64,000 bases of DNA. Source: Magnetococcales bacterium. GTDB taxonomy: Bacteria > Pseudomonadota > Magnetococcia > Magnetococcales > JADFYX01. The notes beneath the pieces were generated by a model that saw only the letters and a list, made by a program, of their open reading frames with translations, searched no databases and was not told where the DNA came from. Location of the stretch: the NCBI GenBank assembly GCA_002753565.1, contig PEAM01000005.1, positions 101,845-165,844 of the forward strand, given 5' to 3'. Below, piece by piece: positions 1-8,854 of this stretch. Position numbers and translations under genes: made by a program. Position 1 is the first letter of the stretch. The number at the start of each line of letters is the position of its first letter.

Positions 1-562
1 CATCGCTTGTTTCGGTGTGTTTTCCAGAGTCCACGCAACTCCTTCAAAGTCGGCGTCGGAATCGGGATCAACCGCTCCTTGTTGCCTTTGCCGATGATTC
101 TGAGAATCTGGTTGTCGCCGTCAATGGAGTGAACTTCGAGTGGTCGGGCCTCATTGGTGCGTAGGCCGCAGGCGTACATCAAGGAAAAGCAGTTTTGCAG
201 AACGGGACTGTGGACATGGCTGAGAAGCCGCTGAATTTCCTTGTGCGTCAGTGCCTGGGGAAGCCGTTTTTGTCGGGGTTGCCGGATCTTTTTTTTCCAA
301 ACAGCGGCCAGTCTCGACCAAGCGTCTGCTCGTAAAGGAACTTGACGCCATGCCAGTTGGTCTTGAATGTGCCCTTGGCTGCTCCATTGTCCCGCAGGTT
401 CAGGAAATAGGCCCGGACCTCATCCTCGGTCAGTTCCTCAATGCCCTTCCAGGTCTGGGTAACCAGCCGGCCAACGGCGTGGAGGTAGGTTTCCCTGGAT
501 TGAACTGAGAGCCCGGCGAGGTCCATGTCGTCGATCATGCGCTGGCGTAGAGTGTTTGTCAT
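1..562 (-). pseudogene. Tyrosine recombinase, frameshifted and cut by the window edge
   Basis: Two minus-strand reading frames together make one tyrosine recombinase. The first (562 down to about 289) carries the N-terminal SAM-like core-binding domain, with the phrase LSVQSRETYLHAV and an acidic loop typical of recombinases that travel with IS91-type elements. The second frame continues to the window edge with the start of the catalytic domain: KEIQRLLSH, then YACGLRTNEA containing the first catalytic arginine, then GKGNKERLIPIP. The frames are joined at a run of eight A on the minus strand (289-296). A -1 slip there restores the open frame, so this is either a disabled gene or programmed frameshifting. 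The remaining catalytic residues lie outside the window. Family call good; functional state unknown. Confidence 0.75.
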
Positions 563-689
563 CGTCGTTTCCTTCCATCAAAAGGTGAGGCCGGATGATT
601 CCGGCTGATGGAGGTAATCTTACGACAAATGGGGGCGGTGGGGCGTAAAAGATGGTGGCGCGGCATCAGCCACGGCGAAGCCGTTCAGT

Positions 690-977
690 TCAACTTGCAT
701 CATAATGGATTTTTGAATTATCAGAGAAAGAAGCCAAGTCAACATCATCAATTAATACCGATATTGTGTCGTTCCCAAGTAGGGCATCATGTAGTGCATA
801 AAGAAGGATTGATTTCCCGATTCCTTTACTACCAAGGAGGATTTTAGACCTGGAAATACTAAAAGACATAAAGTCCTTGAAGCCAGGAGGTTCGACAAAA
901 ACATCATTTCGAATCTCTGATTCTGATTCAGCCTGACCCCCAAAAAAATACTTTTTTAAACAATCCAGATTGTGCAT
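690..977 (-). pseudogene. Truncated P-loop ATPase remnant
   Basis: This 95-residue reading frame starts like an intact protein and contains a textbook Walker A motif, LLGSKGIGKS, near residue 50, followed by a possible beta strand SVLIDDVDL. It stops about 40 residues later, far too short for a P-loop NTPase, which needs Walker B and sensor regions. The C-terminal residues look like unrelated sequence read through a junction near position 700-710. It is best seen as the 5' remnant of a larger ATPase, possibly of a defence or DNA-repair type, cut by a past rearrangement. It lies in gene-poor DNA beside the broken recombinase. Confidence 0.5.
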
Positions 978-1583
978 TTTTTCCTCATAGATTACAGTAA
1001 TTTAAGTAATCAAAAAATAAACAGTATGTGAATTTTGACTTTGCAATATCTTGGTTTTTCAAAGTAAATCTGGACACACATTACTAACTTTATTTATACA
1101 AAAAAAGGTCAGATTAATCCGCACAACAACTTGTGCAATTCCAACAATTAATCATTGTAATCATTGTTTATGGGTGAATCAAGTACACAGGTAAATAGCA
1201 ACAAAATTTGCTGGCGATAGGCGTAGTGATTTTTAACCTAAAGACTAAAAAAAACAAGCAATAAACTACGTACCACACCCCAAAAGGCACGCTGCAAGAT
1301 ACCAAATTCTGGACTTCCGTTTCGCCACGAGTTTTGTCTCCTCGACCAGATGGGGGTCGAAAGGTCCAATATTAGCAAACGCTTTAAATACTGTGATTCT
1401 CCTAGACTTTTTGGAGGTCAAAAAAACGGCAAAGCTGTTGACCGGGTCAACAGGTCACAGAGAGAGAGAAGAGAATAGGCCAAAATAGTACCCAGGTCTG
1501 TTTTGGTCGGTCAAAAATTTAACCACCCTAAATTTTGCGACTATTCTCGTAACTGTTGAAATTGTTGGGGAAATGTAGACATG
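978..1583. other. AT-rich stretch without a recognisable gene
   Basis: I see no credible coding region on either strand. The stretch is AT-rich in its first half. The only local structure is a 17-bp interrupted palindrome at 1436-1452 (TGTTGACC-G-GGTCAACA). It probably represents decayed DNA that lay downstream of ssrA before the island inserted. Confidence 0.5.
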
Positions 1584-1609
1584 AAAAAACCGCCGTAAGT
1601 GGCGGTTTT
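1584..1609 (-). terminator. Hairpin terminator, probably the original ssrA terminator
   Basis: A perfect 9-bp stem (1586-1594 with 1601-1609) and a six-base loop are followed on the minus strand by a run of six T. It lies 30 bases beyond the left copy of the ssrA 3'-end repeat, in the orientation of ssrA. It is therefore where the ssrA terminator would be expected before the island separated it from the gene. Confidence 0.7.
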
Positions 1610-1638
1610 CACTGGGAGAATATTCCCAAAAAATAAAA

Positions 1639-1665
1639 TGGTGGAGGTGGCGGGAGTCGAACCCG
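1639..1665. repeat. Left attachment-site repeat of the island (ssrA 3' end copy)
   Basis: These 27 bases are identical to the last 27 bases of the tmRNA gene at 19814-19840, including the CCA end and the T-arm. Beyond the repeat the sequences diverge, so only the duplicated attachment core remains here. Together with the copy at 19814 it defines the ends of the integrated element. Confidence 0.9.
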
Positions 1666-1746
1666 ATGCCATGCTATTCTATGCTGATCTATTCATAAAG
1701 GTATCAATACGTTGCCGGAATGGGTATGAATAGAGTCGCGCTCGTT

Positions 1747-1775
1747 TGGTCACAATTTGGCCACAAAATGGTCAC
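1747..1775. promoter_or_regulatory. Candidate integrase arm-type sites, left end
   Basis: Three copies of TGGYCAC(AA) begin at 1747, 1758 and 1769, exactly 11 bp apart, so they lie on one face of the helix. Two matching copies with the same 11-bp phasing lie near the other end at 19747-19766. Position near both attachment cores and helical phasing fit arm-type binding sites for the island integrase. This is inference from sequence alone. Confidence 0.55.
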
Positions 1776-1800
1776 GGGCAGTATTCTGAGTGTTCTGTTG

Positions 1801-2301
1801 TTATTCCTCATGATCGTACTCAATTTCTGATTCATCACTTACTGTTATTTCGGCACCAAGATTCAGGTATTCGGTAATAGAATCCTCCAAGGTATATAAT
1901 TCACATTCTGCGTTTCTATGGCCACCGATTTCGATGATCCACCCTGGCTCTGAAAAACTATCGCTCCCGACCCCCTTGTTGTATACGCTGCCACCTATTG
2001 ATATCTCGAATGTAGACCCTGAGATTCTGAAGTCGATATAACGCATCTCGCTAAAATTATCATCACCTGCTCGATAAACGATGCCGAACTCAGACAAAGA
2101 TCCGGGAGTAGAAAGGGGTAGTTGTTCAAGAGCATATAAAGCGTTGCCGAGACCAATTATTTGTTGAGGCGTGATCTGGGGATGCCCAAGAAGGCGACGA
2201 GCTATGTTTTTTGCAATTTCAACTGCAAATACATCCTCGTCTGTAAGGTCAAATTCATCCACCGCTGTACCACCCTTATTGAAAGAAATCCGAATAAACA
2301 A
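1801..2301 (-). CDS. Hypothetical protein, 166 residues
   Basis: I do not recognise this protein. It is acidic, has no obvious membrane segment or signal peptide, and ends in a strongly acidic tail (SDESEIEYDHEE). The N-terminal part looks helical and the middle is rich in beta-type residues with several glycines, suggesting a small soluble mixed fold. The ATG at 2301 lacks a well-spaced ribosome-binding site. A GTG at 2262 preceded by AAGGGTGG is an alternative start that would drop 13 residues. A copy of the dispersed island repeat begins four bases upstream of the 2301 start. It is the first gene inside the left end of the island. Confidence 0.55.
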   Translation of the reverse strand: MFIRISFNKGGTAVDEFDLTDEDVFAVEIAKNIARRLLGHPQITPQQIIGLGNALYALEQLPLSTPGSLSEFGIVYRAGDDNFSEMRYIDFRISGSTFEISIGGSVYNKGVGSDSFSEPGWIIEIGGHRNAECELYTLEDSITEYLNLGAEITVSDESEIEYDHEE

Positions 2302-2304
2302 TCA

Positions 2305-2358
2305 TGACACTTTTTGCTCTATCTCCTGAACAAACCTACAAAACCGATAAAACCTACA
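2305..2358 (+). repeat. Dispersed island element, copy A
   Basis: The element consists of TGACACTTTTT, a 16-bp variable spacer, and three 9-bp units of the form AAACCGATA (here AAACCTACA, AAACCGATA, AAACCTACA). From the first base of TGACAC to the first 9-bp unit is exactly 27 bp, as in copies B and C. This copy lies in an intergenic gap, and a short open frame reading through it is not supported as a gene. Confidence 0.7.
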
Positions 2359-2515
2359 AAAAAAACTTCAAAGTGCGAACCCGTTTTTCACGCCTGACGC
2401 TAGCGAAATCATGCGGTCGCGCGGTACCCATACTGGAAGTGCCAGGAAGGAACCAAGAGTTTCCTGGAATAATAACTTGTTCTGCAAAACGAACCCAAAG
2501 GAGAAGATCAAAGAG

Positions 2516-2926
2516 TTAAGAAAATTCACCACCTTCAAAACGGCTTAGATCCCTGTTACCTGCCTCAACCCTGAGTCTAGACATAAGTTCTTTGGTAAGC
2601 GCATCATCATCAATTGGAACTTCATCTTCAACTTCATCATCCCAGTCTTCTTCAGTTCCGAAAAAGAGTAATTGCTTCTCCGTTTCCGGCAATCTGGAAA
2701 TTATCTCAGCACAAAATGGGTGGATAGTTTGTTCCCATGCATCCAGGTCAAAATCACCATATTGCGTCTCATGGCAGAACTCGTCCCAAAGGGTTTTATA
2801 TTCAAAATCGTCACCGTGGATGCCACTCGCACCGATCCTACGGATATGCCAGATGGCTTTCTTAGCCATTTCGGTAAACCTGTCGTTTGAGAACTTCCAT
2901 ACCACCTTTAAAAGTCCGCTGGCCAT
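2516..2926 (-). CDS. Hypothetical acidic protein, 136 residues
   Basis: I do not recognise this protein. It begins with a tryptophan-rich, basic amphipathic part (KVVWKFSNDRFTEMAKKAIWHIRRIG) and continues with a strongly acidic middle (EEDWDDEVEDEVPIDDD), so it is probably soluble and cytoplasmic. The start is supported by AGGACA directly before the ATG. It lies alone on the minus strand between two other hypotheticals of the island. Its charge and size would suit a small accessory or inhibitor protein, but nothing in the sequence proves this. Confidence 0.55.
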   Translation of the reverse strand: MASGLLKVVWKFSNDRFTEMAKKAIWHIRRIGASGIHGDDFEYKTLWDEFCHETQYGDFDLDAWEQTIHPFCAEIISRLPETEKQLLFFGTEEDWDDEVEDEVPIDDDALTKELMSRLRVEAGNRDLSRFEGGEFS

Positions 2927-2997
2927 TGTCCTATTCCACCGATAACGCTTCTTTATTATACCATAGGCTTGTTGAGTGGGTTATTGTTTGAAGATAT

Positions 2998-3603
2998 TCA
3001 ACTACCAACATTCATCCCCAACCGCTTCGACATCTCCATCATCCCGCTGGATTCGCAAATCTCTGCTTGCTGGCGTAGCACATCATATTTCCTCTGCCAC
3101 ATACCCTTCGGCCTTTCAGGGAAAGGTTCCATCAATGATGCAGAGCCGCCCAGCTGCCGCCGGATATTCTGTGCCTTGGTCGTCAACCGGCTGGCCAGAT
3201 GCTCACGGGTGGACTCATACGCCAGATTGTGACAATGCCTACACCGGAACTCCCCTCTCTGTAAGAGTTTCGCCACCCGGCGCTTACAACCAGGGCATAG
3301 AAACCATACACGTTTGCCACCAAGGTGACAATCGGTCCAATCAAGGTGGATAGGTGTTTCAACATTTTGCCATTCACCTTCACCAGACCGTCTCTGCCGA
3401 TAGTGAAGGACAACTCTTTGGTCTTCGACCCATGCACCAATGGAGTTCTTGTCACCATTCCAACTGGTCCAGGTGGTGGTGATCCTGCTCCCCGGGGTTA
3501 GCAGTCCTTTCCGCTTCCACTCCCGGATATCGATGCTGCGGCACTCTTCAACAGTATCTCGGCTATTCCATCGATACCAACTGCCTGAGCCAGAGCCACC
3601 CAT
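2998..3603 (-). CDS. Conserved hypothetical zinc-ribbon protein
   Basis: The 201-residue protein opens with a glycine/serine-rich leader (MGGSGSGSWYRW) and has a two-part zinc ribbon in its middle: CPGCKRRV, then about 15 residues later CRHCHNLAY. An arginine- and lysine-rich helical C-terminus follows. Four cysteines in CPxC-CxxC spacing suggest one structural zinc. I recognise the general type as a conserved hypothetical often found in integrative elements and prophages, with no established function. DNA or RNA binding is plausible from the zinc ribbon and basic tail but is inference. A GGGAG about ten bases upstream supports the start. Confidence 0.65.
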   Translation of the reverse strand: MGGSGSGSWYRWNSRDTVEECRSIDIREWKRKGLLTPGSRITTTWTSWNGDKNSIGAWVEDQRVVLHYRQRRSGEGEWQNVETPIHLDWTDCHLGGKRVWFLCPGCKRRVAKLLQRGEFRCRHCHNLAYESTREHLASRLTTKAQNIRRQLGGSASLMEPFPERPKGMWQRKYDVLRQQAEICESSGMMEMSKRLGMNVGS

Positions 3604-3653
3604 TTATCTGGCTCCCACGATTATTGCCGAAATCATTTGATAAAGTCCAACTT

Positions 3654-4508
3654 TCACTGCACGACATTCAGTACGGCTTCAGGGGGATTTTCAATAGCGG
3701 GAACGGCTTCTCCCTCCATCGTTTGTAACCGCCACTCTTGTGCTTCTCTGAATGCCTTCATCGCCTTGTAGAGCTGATTATCCAGACTGGTTTGGTAACG
3801 AGTCATCAACTCCAGATACTTCTCCGGCAAGATCACCTTCTTACCTCGAACCTTCTGAGCAGTAACAAGGATACGGGGCCGCTGGTTGGCTTTATCCAAC
3901 TCTTCCCGGCACCAGCGCACTAGATCGATAACATACTCTTGGAGGCCGTTGTCGTAGTTGGCGAGATACTCCTCCAGTGTCTCCTCATCTCCTTCAGCTT
4001 CCTCGACAAGCTGTTGATGGATGGAAGGGGCCTCTTTAGAAAGGGCCTCCAGGGTAATATCAGAAAGGGACTCCAACTCATCAACCGCCCCTTGGCACCA
4101 ATCCGCCTGCTTACTATCAAAGGGGAGCAGTTCATCTTCTTTCAATTCGTTGTCCCAGGCCCGGCCCAATTCTCGTGATGCCGATTTTGCAATCTTTTGT
4201 GGTGTACGCTCAAGATCAAGCATAGAAGTCTCTGCCTGGACCAGTCGCCGTTGCCGCCACATGTTGACAGCGATCCGCTCAACCAGTGTCTGCTCCAAAG
4301 CCCCCACAGGGCGAAGAGTGTGGTGAAGGTCTTCCTCTAGAGCCTGATAATCATCAGAGTACTCATCATCAAGGAAAAGGTGTTGGCTGAATAGGCCATG
4401 GCGAACGGCGTTCATGCTGGAACGGGCTTTGCCTGCCTCAGTCTTCGGGCCTGTGCTGAGGGTTGCGTTTTTTCGATTGGCCTGGATCTTTTTTTGACTG
4501 GCTGCCAT
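3654..4508 (-). CDS. Conserved hypothetical mobile-element protein (STGPKT family)
   Basis: The N-terminus carries the signature ANRKNATLSTGPKT followed by GKARSSMNAVRHGL, which I recognise from a widespread family of uncharacterised proteins in mobile elements of many bacteria. The remaining 220 residues are acidic and probably alpha-helical, with a long charged segment. I chose the ATG at 4508 because a perfect GGAGG lies seven bases upstream; two upstream ATGs (4544, 4520) lack such a site. No function is established for the family. The conserved basic N-terminal motif might bind nucleic acid, but this is speculation. Confidence 0.7.
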   Translation of the reverse strand: MAASQKKIQANRKNATLSTGPKTEAGKARSSMNAVRHGLFSQHLFLDDEYSDDYQALEEDLHHTLRPVGALEQTLVERIAVNMWRQRRLVQAETSMLDLERTPQKIAKSASRELGRAWDNELKEDELLPFDSKQADWCQGAVDELESLSDITLEALSKEAPSIHQQLVEEAEGDEETLEEYLANYDNGLQEYVIDLVRWCREELDKANQRPRILVTAQKVRGKKVILPEKYLELMTRYQTSLDNQLYKAMKAFREAQEWRLQTMEGEAVPAIENPPEAVLNVVQ

Positions 4509-4649
4509 AGGAACCTCCATAATGCTTGTGGTCTTGGTTCCCAATTATAGCACAATAACCACAACCTAAGCATGGTTATTTGACAGTCCTCTCAGTGTTT
4601 ATTCCTTTTTTAATCAAAAGAAGTCACTCAACCTGTCATCATCGGAAAA

Positions 4650-4814
4650 CTAATCTTCATCGTCAAAGTCATCATCCTTCCATTCAACATCAAGAAGGTC
4701 CTGAGCAGTGACGTCAGGATGTTCATTTTTTAAATGTTCTGCTAAATCGCGGCCAATTTTCTTGATTAAATGACCGTTAAAATCAACAACATTATCAGTG
4801 TCTTTCTCGCCCAT
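4650..4814 (-). CDS. Small acidic hypothetical protein, 54 residues
   Basis: This small frame follows the YgjP-like gene on the same strand, 27 bases after its stop codon. It encodes MGEKDTDNVVDFNGHLIKKI and continues to a very acidic end (WKDDDFDDED). I chose the ATG at 4814 because a GGAG lies eight bases upstream; an ATG at 4826 would add four residues without a good site. It may be the last gene of the restriction operon. Its strong negative charge is reminiscent of DNA-mimic or antitoxin-like small proteins, but no family is recognised. Confidence 0.5.
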   Translation of the reverse strand: MGEKDTDNVVDFNGHLIKKIGRDLAEHLKNEHPDVTAQDLLDVEWKDDDFDDED

Positions 4815-4841
4815 CAAAATCTCCATAAGAAAAGGTACATT

Positions 4842-5573
4842 TCACTCATTCAATAGCAGCTCCGCCATCCCATCCAACTTAGCTTTGACCGATCGCCACT
4901 CCGGCATTTGTCGCTCCAGTAACTGATAGAACCGATCGCTGTGATTGCGTTCCTTCAGGTGGCAAAGCTCATGGAGGAGGACGTAATCCACGCACTCCCT
5001 CGGTGCCTTCACCAGATGGGCGTTTAAAGAGAGCGCCCCCTTCGGTGAGCAACTCCCCCACTGCTTCTGCATCGAAGCCAACTTCCAAGGTGGTGGTGCT
5101 GACAGCCAAGAGATCCCGTCAGTATGGGTGTTGAGGCGGCGTTGTATGAACTCCATGCTCCGCTTCCGATACCAAGCCCACAGCAGATCCTTGATCATGC
5201 CAGGGTTATCTTTTGGGCATTGGACCTCTAACCGTCCACGAACCAGCTTTACGCCCGCTTTCTCATTCGCATCAATAGAGACCTTCAAAACATGACGCCG
5301 ACCAAGGTAAAAGTGGCTCTCTCCACTGACGTACTGTCGGGGGAGGACATGCTCCCTCTGCCGTCTGGCTTCTGTGACGTGCTTTAAAACCCATCTGGCA
5401 CGCTTCCGAACTGCCTCCCGCACTTCACCGTTAGCAACCCCTTCAGGGGTATCCACCTGTACCGACCCATCTGGGTGAACGTGGATGGCCACTTTTCGCT
5501 TAGGTCGATCAGGGACAACACACACATGGAAGTTGATGCACTCCTCCCCGTAGAAGATGCTCTGGGATGTCAT
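4842..5573 (-). CDS. YgjP/SprT-like zinc metallopeptidase (DUF45)
   Basis: The 243-residue protein has the layout of the YgjP-like family: an N-terminal beta-rich part, a KQWGSC strand in the middle, then the gluzincin-type motif HELCHLKERNHSDRFY, in which HExxH and the second downstream histidine would bind zinc. The family is frequently encoded beside type I restriction genes, but its substrate is not established. Here the ATG overlaps the stop of hsdR by the ATGA arrangement, so translation is probably coupled. All predicted metal ligands are present, so the protein is likely active. It might act in turnover of restriction subunits; that is inference. Confidence 0.85.
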   Translation of the reverse strand: MTSQSIFYGEECINFHVCVVPDRPKRKVAIHVHPDGSVQVDTPEGVANGEVREAVRKRARWVLKHVTEARRQREHVLPRQYVSGESHFYLGRRHVLKVSIDANEKAGVKLVRGRLEVQCPKDNPGMIKDLLWAWYRKRSMEFIQRRLNTHTDGISWLSAPPPWKLASMQKQWGSCSPKGALSLNAHLVKAPRECVDYVLLHELCHLKERNHSDRFYQLLERQMPEWRSVKAKLDGMAELLLNE

Positions 5574-8500
5574 TTCATGTCACCACGGCTTAGGCCAACA
5601 CGGGTGATCTGGATAACCTGATCAATCACCTTCTTGGCTGCATCTAGCCCCACCAGCTTGAAAAGACGCGGCAGCAGACCCTTGCGGATGTCAGTCTCGA
5701 TGTTCTGCGGGTTGATGGAATGTTCAGCCACGGAGTGGCGCACCACCTCGTCCACCGCTTTGGCCTCCTCAACAAAACGGCGTTGTTCAGTTTCATCGAT
5801 GGTCTCGAACCTGTCGTCACCCAGGACGATACGGAATGTGCCGTAATAGGCTTTGGCGTGTTGGTTGTCTCCGAACTCGTCGGGTACGCCATCCACCTCT
5901 CTGGCGTTCACCTTATCCTCGAAATCACTGAATAGGACATACTGCTTGTTTGGGTGATCAAATAGAGCCTCCGCCTGTTCGATGGCTTCCCGTAGCAATT
6001 GGGAAAAAACCTTCTGAGCGAAGGGATCATCGGCCAGGGTCTGTTCGATGGTCTTCTTCACTCTGGTGCGGATGATGTCGGTCTCGTTGCGGGTCTTCTC
6101 CTCGGACCAATCCTTAGGATCGTCCTTGGACATCTCATCAACCAAGATGACCCCATCCGGCTCATCAATGCCTGTTCCTATAACATGCTTATCCACCAGC
6201 TTTCTGATCTGCTCCTCATAGGCGCTGAAGTCTACCGTCTCCTGAGCATCCTGCCGGGCAATCTTGCGCAGGTTGGTGAAGAATTTGAGGTCCGTCTTGT
6301 AACGGGCGATGGTCTCCTCTGTAAATGAGGCATCCTCGAAGAAGTGCTGTGAGGATAATGCCACCTTCAGGCACATGCCAAACTCGGTCAAGGCCGCATA
6401 GAAATCCTCCCGGACCTTCTGCCGGGTATCATAGCTCTCTCCCTCATCATCTTCGGCATATTTCGGTACCAGGACTTGCCGGTACTGCTCCAGGTCCTTG
6501 CGGTTCTCAACGGCTTTGAAAACGGCCCACAGACGATCGTGAAGGGACGGCAGCCGCTTGTACTCGGTACTCATCTGACTGTATAGCCCATCGATGTCGT
6601 CGATGTCATATCCGCCTTGGGTACGGCTGGCCAGATCCTGATAGTCGGCGATGGCGGTATCAAGCTCTTTCAGGATGCCCCGGTAGTCGATCAGCAAGCC
6701 GTGGCGTTTATGCTCATGAAGACGATTCACCCGGGCAATAGCCTGGACCAGACTATGCTCTTTCAGTTGTTTGTCGATATAGAGGACAGCGTTCCGAGGC
6801 TCGTCGAAGCCAGTGAGCAGTTTATCCACCACGATGAGGATGTCGGGGTCACCTTCGGTAGAGAAGGCATCCACCATATCTCGTTCATAGTCGGCGTTGT
6901 GGCCAACATTGTCCTTCCACCACTGCTGTACCTCGGGCATCTTGGCCTCATCCACGCCCTTGTGGCCCTCCCGGCTATCTGGAGAGGAAATGATGACGGT
7001 GCTGCTTACCAGTCCTGTCTCATCAAGGGCCTTCTTATAGCGGATGGCGGAGAGTTTACTGTCGGTTGCAAGTTGCCCCTTCAGCCCGGTTCCCAGAGAT
7101 TTGATGTTCTGATCGAAGTGGACAGCGATATCCCAGGCGATCAAGTCGATACGGTTGGCAGAGCCATAGACCGGACCCTTCTGACCATACTTGCGCTTCA
7201 GGTCCACCTTCTGGATGTCATTCAGCCCGTTAGTAATCTTCTCGAACCAGTTGTCGATAGCGGTCTCGTTTACCTCCAGCTCGGGCTTGCGCTCCTCATA
7301 TAGCAGTGGGGTTACCGTGCCGTCCTCTACCGCCCGCTTCATGGTGTAGGCGTGGACGATTGGGCCGAACTTGCTGGTGGTCTTGTCATCCTTCAGCAGC
7401 GGGGTTCCGGTAAAGGCCACATAGGCGGCATTGGGCAGAGCTTTGCGCATGCGCTCATGGTTCTCGCCCCCTTGGCTGCGGTGGCCCTCGTCGATGAGGA
7501 CGATCAGATTATCGCTCGGGTTATGGCAGGCCGGTATCCTGGAGGCGGTATTGAACTTGTTGATGATGGTGAAGATGATTCGCTCATTGCCCTGGGAGAT
7601 TCGGAAAGCCAGCTCTCTTCCCGATGAGACTTTGGCTCGCTCTCCCTCCTTGCGAGTGGCGATCTCTGAGCCGAAAGCTCCCCCTGACAGAAAGGTTCGG
7701 GCCAGCTGCTTTTCCAGGTCCACACGGTCAGTAACCACCACAATGCGGCACTCTTTAAGTGAGTCGTAGAGTAGTAGAGCCTTGCACAGGAAGACCATGG
7801 TGAACGACTTGCCGGAGCCGGTGGTATGCCAGATAACTCCACCTTCACGGCCACCTCCGGGCTTCTTCTTGTTGATACGGTCCACCAGAGCCTTGATGCC
7901 GAAAGCCTGTTGGTAGCGGGCGGCGATCTTGCCAACCTTTTTGTCGAAGAGCAGAAAGTAGCGCACAAACTCCAGCAATCTATCGGGGGAAAGCAGGCTG
8001 ATGAGAAGTCGATCCTGGTCGGTGGGGAGTTGTGTTTTGGACCACAGGCTCTCAAAGTAGCTACGGATCTTTGCAGGCTTGTCGGCGAAGAGGGTCTTGC
8101 GGGTCACGTCATCAACGGTATCGTTCTTGATGTTGGCGAAGCGGTCCTCTTTCAACTCCTCCTCACGCCATTTTGCCCAGAACTTGGAGGGAGTCTTGGT
8201 GGTAGCATAACGCCCCTCGGTGGAACTCACCGAGAGCAGTAGTTGAGCATAGGCGAACAGGATGGGGATTTCATCCTGCCCCTGATTGCGGATGTTCTGG
8301 CTGATTCCTTCAGCTACCATGGACTTGTTGGGATTACCGGACTCGGGACGCTTTGCCTCGATCACAGCCAGCGGAATGCCGTTGACGAAGCAGATGATAT
8401 CGGGCCGTCGGGTATGGGTGCCATGTTCTGACAGAACCTCGAACTCCTCCGTGACCAGTAGGCTATTGGCTGAGTGGTTCTTCCAATCTATGAGTGGGAT

Positions 8501-8854
8501 GGTGGGCTGGGCCTTTTTACCATTGATGAACTCGGTAACCGTCACGCCCAGGGTTAGCATGGTGTAGATCCGTTCGTTGGCCGACAACAATCCCTCATTC
8601 AGACCGGGAGAGGCTACTTTCTGGACGATATTCTCGATTGCGTTGGGGGAAAGGGGATACTCCTTGCCCTTATGGGTGAAGCGGCGTTTCTTCAGTTCGT
8701 CTGTAAGTACGCTACGCAGCAGCACCTCCCGGTTTCCGCCACGCATGGCCAAACACTGAGCCTGGGGGAGATATGTCCATCCAAGGTTGATCAGGGTAGC
8801 CAAGGCTGGAATATGGGCGCTGTACTGTTCTTTGGTCTCGGGGGTGACACTCAT
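5570..8854 (-). CDS. hsdR: Type I restriction enzyme, R (motor and nuclease) subunit
   Basis: The protein has about 1,094 residues, normal for HsdR. The N-terminal nuclease domain shows RRPDIICFVNGIPLAVIEAKRP, which holds the PD-ExK core. Then come the SF2 translocase motifs: HTTGSGKS (Walker A, around residue 345), VVVTDRVDL, LIDEGHRSQ (DEAD-like box), VAFTGTPL (motif III), and DKLLTGFDEP with QAIARVNR (motifs V and VI). All key residues appear intact. I chose the internal ATG at 8854 because it overlaps the stop of the Abi-like gene as ATGA. It would pair with HsdM and HsdS to cleave foreign DNA after ATP-driven translocation. Confidence 0.95.
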   Translation of the reverse strand: MSVTPETKEQYSAHIPALATLINLGWTYLPQAQCLAMRGGNREVLLRSVLTDELKKRRFTHKGKEYPLSPNAIENIVQKVASPGLNEGLLSANERIYTMLTLGVTVTEFINGKKAQPTIPLIDWKNHSANSLLVTEEFEVLSEHGTHTRRPDIICFVNGIPLAVIEAKRPESGNPNKSMVAEGISQNIRNQGQDEIPILFAYAQLLLSVSSTEGRYATTKTPSKFWAKWREEELKEDRFANIKNDTVDDVTRKTLFADKPAKIRSYFESLWSKTQLPTDQDRLLISLLSPDRLLEFVRYFLLFDKKVGKIAARYQQAFGIKALVDRINKKKPGGGREGGVIWHTTGSGKSFTMVFLCKALLLYDSLKECRIVVVTDRVDLEKQLARTFLSGGAFGSEIATRKEGERAKVSSGRELAFRISQGNERIIFTIINKFNTASRIPACHNPSDNLIVLIDEGHRSQGGENHERMRKALPNAAYVAFTGTPLLKDDKTTSKFGPIVHAYTMKRAVEDGTVTPLLYEERKPELEVNETAIDNWFEKITNGLNDIQKVDLKRKYGQKGPVYGSANRIDLIAWDIAVHFDQNIKSLGTGLKGQLATDSKLSAIRYKKALDETGLVSSTVIISSPDSREGHKGVDEAKMPEVQQWWKDNVGHNADYERDMVDAFSTEGDPDILIVVDKLLTGFDEPRNAVLYIDKQLKEHSLVQAIARVNRLHEHKRHGLLIDYRGILKELDTAIADYQDLASRTQGGYDIDDIDGLYSQMSTEYKRLPSLHDRLWAVFKAVENRKDLEQYRQVLVPKYAEDDEGESYDTRQKVREDFYAALTEFGMCLKVALSSQHFFEDASFTEETIARYKTDLKFFTNLRKIARQDAQETVDFSAYEEQIRKLVDKHVIGTGIDEPDGVILVDEMSKDDPKDWSEEKTRNETDIIRTRVKKTIEQTLADDPFAQKVFSQLLREAIEQAEALFDHPNKQYVLFSDFEDKVNAREVDGVPDEFGDNQHAKAYYGTFRIVLGDDRFETIDETEQRRFVEEAKAVDEVVRHSVAEHSINPQNIETDIRKGLLPRLFKLVGLDAAKKVIDQVIQITRVGLSRGDMK

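Noticed and set aside
2304..2519. 71-codon frame on the plus strand reading through repeat copy A
   Set aside because: The frame is created by the repeat, lacks a ribosome-binding site and resembles no family.
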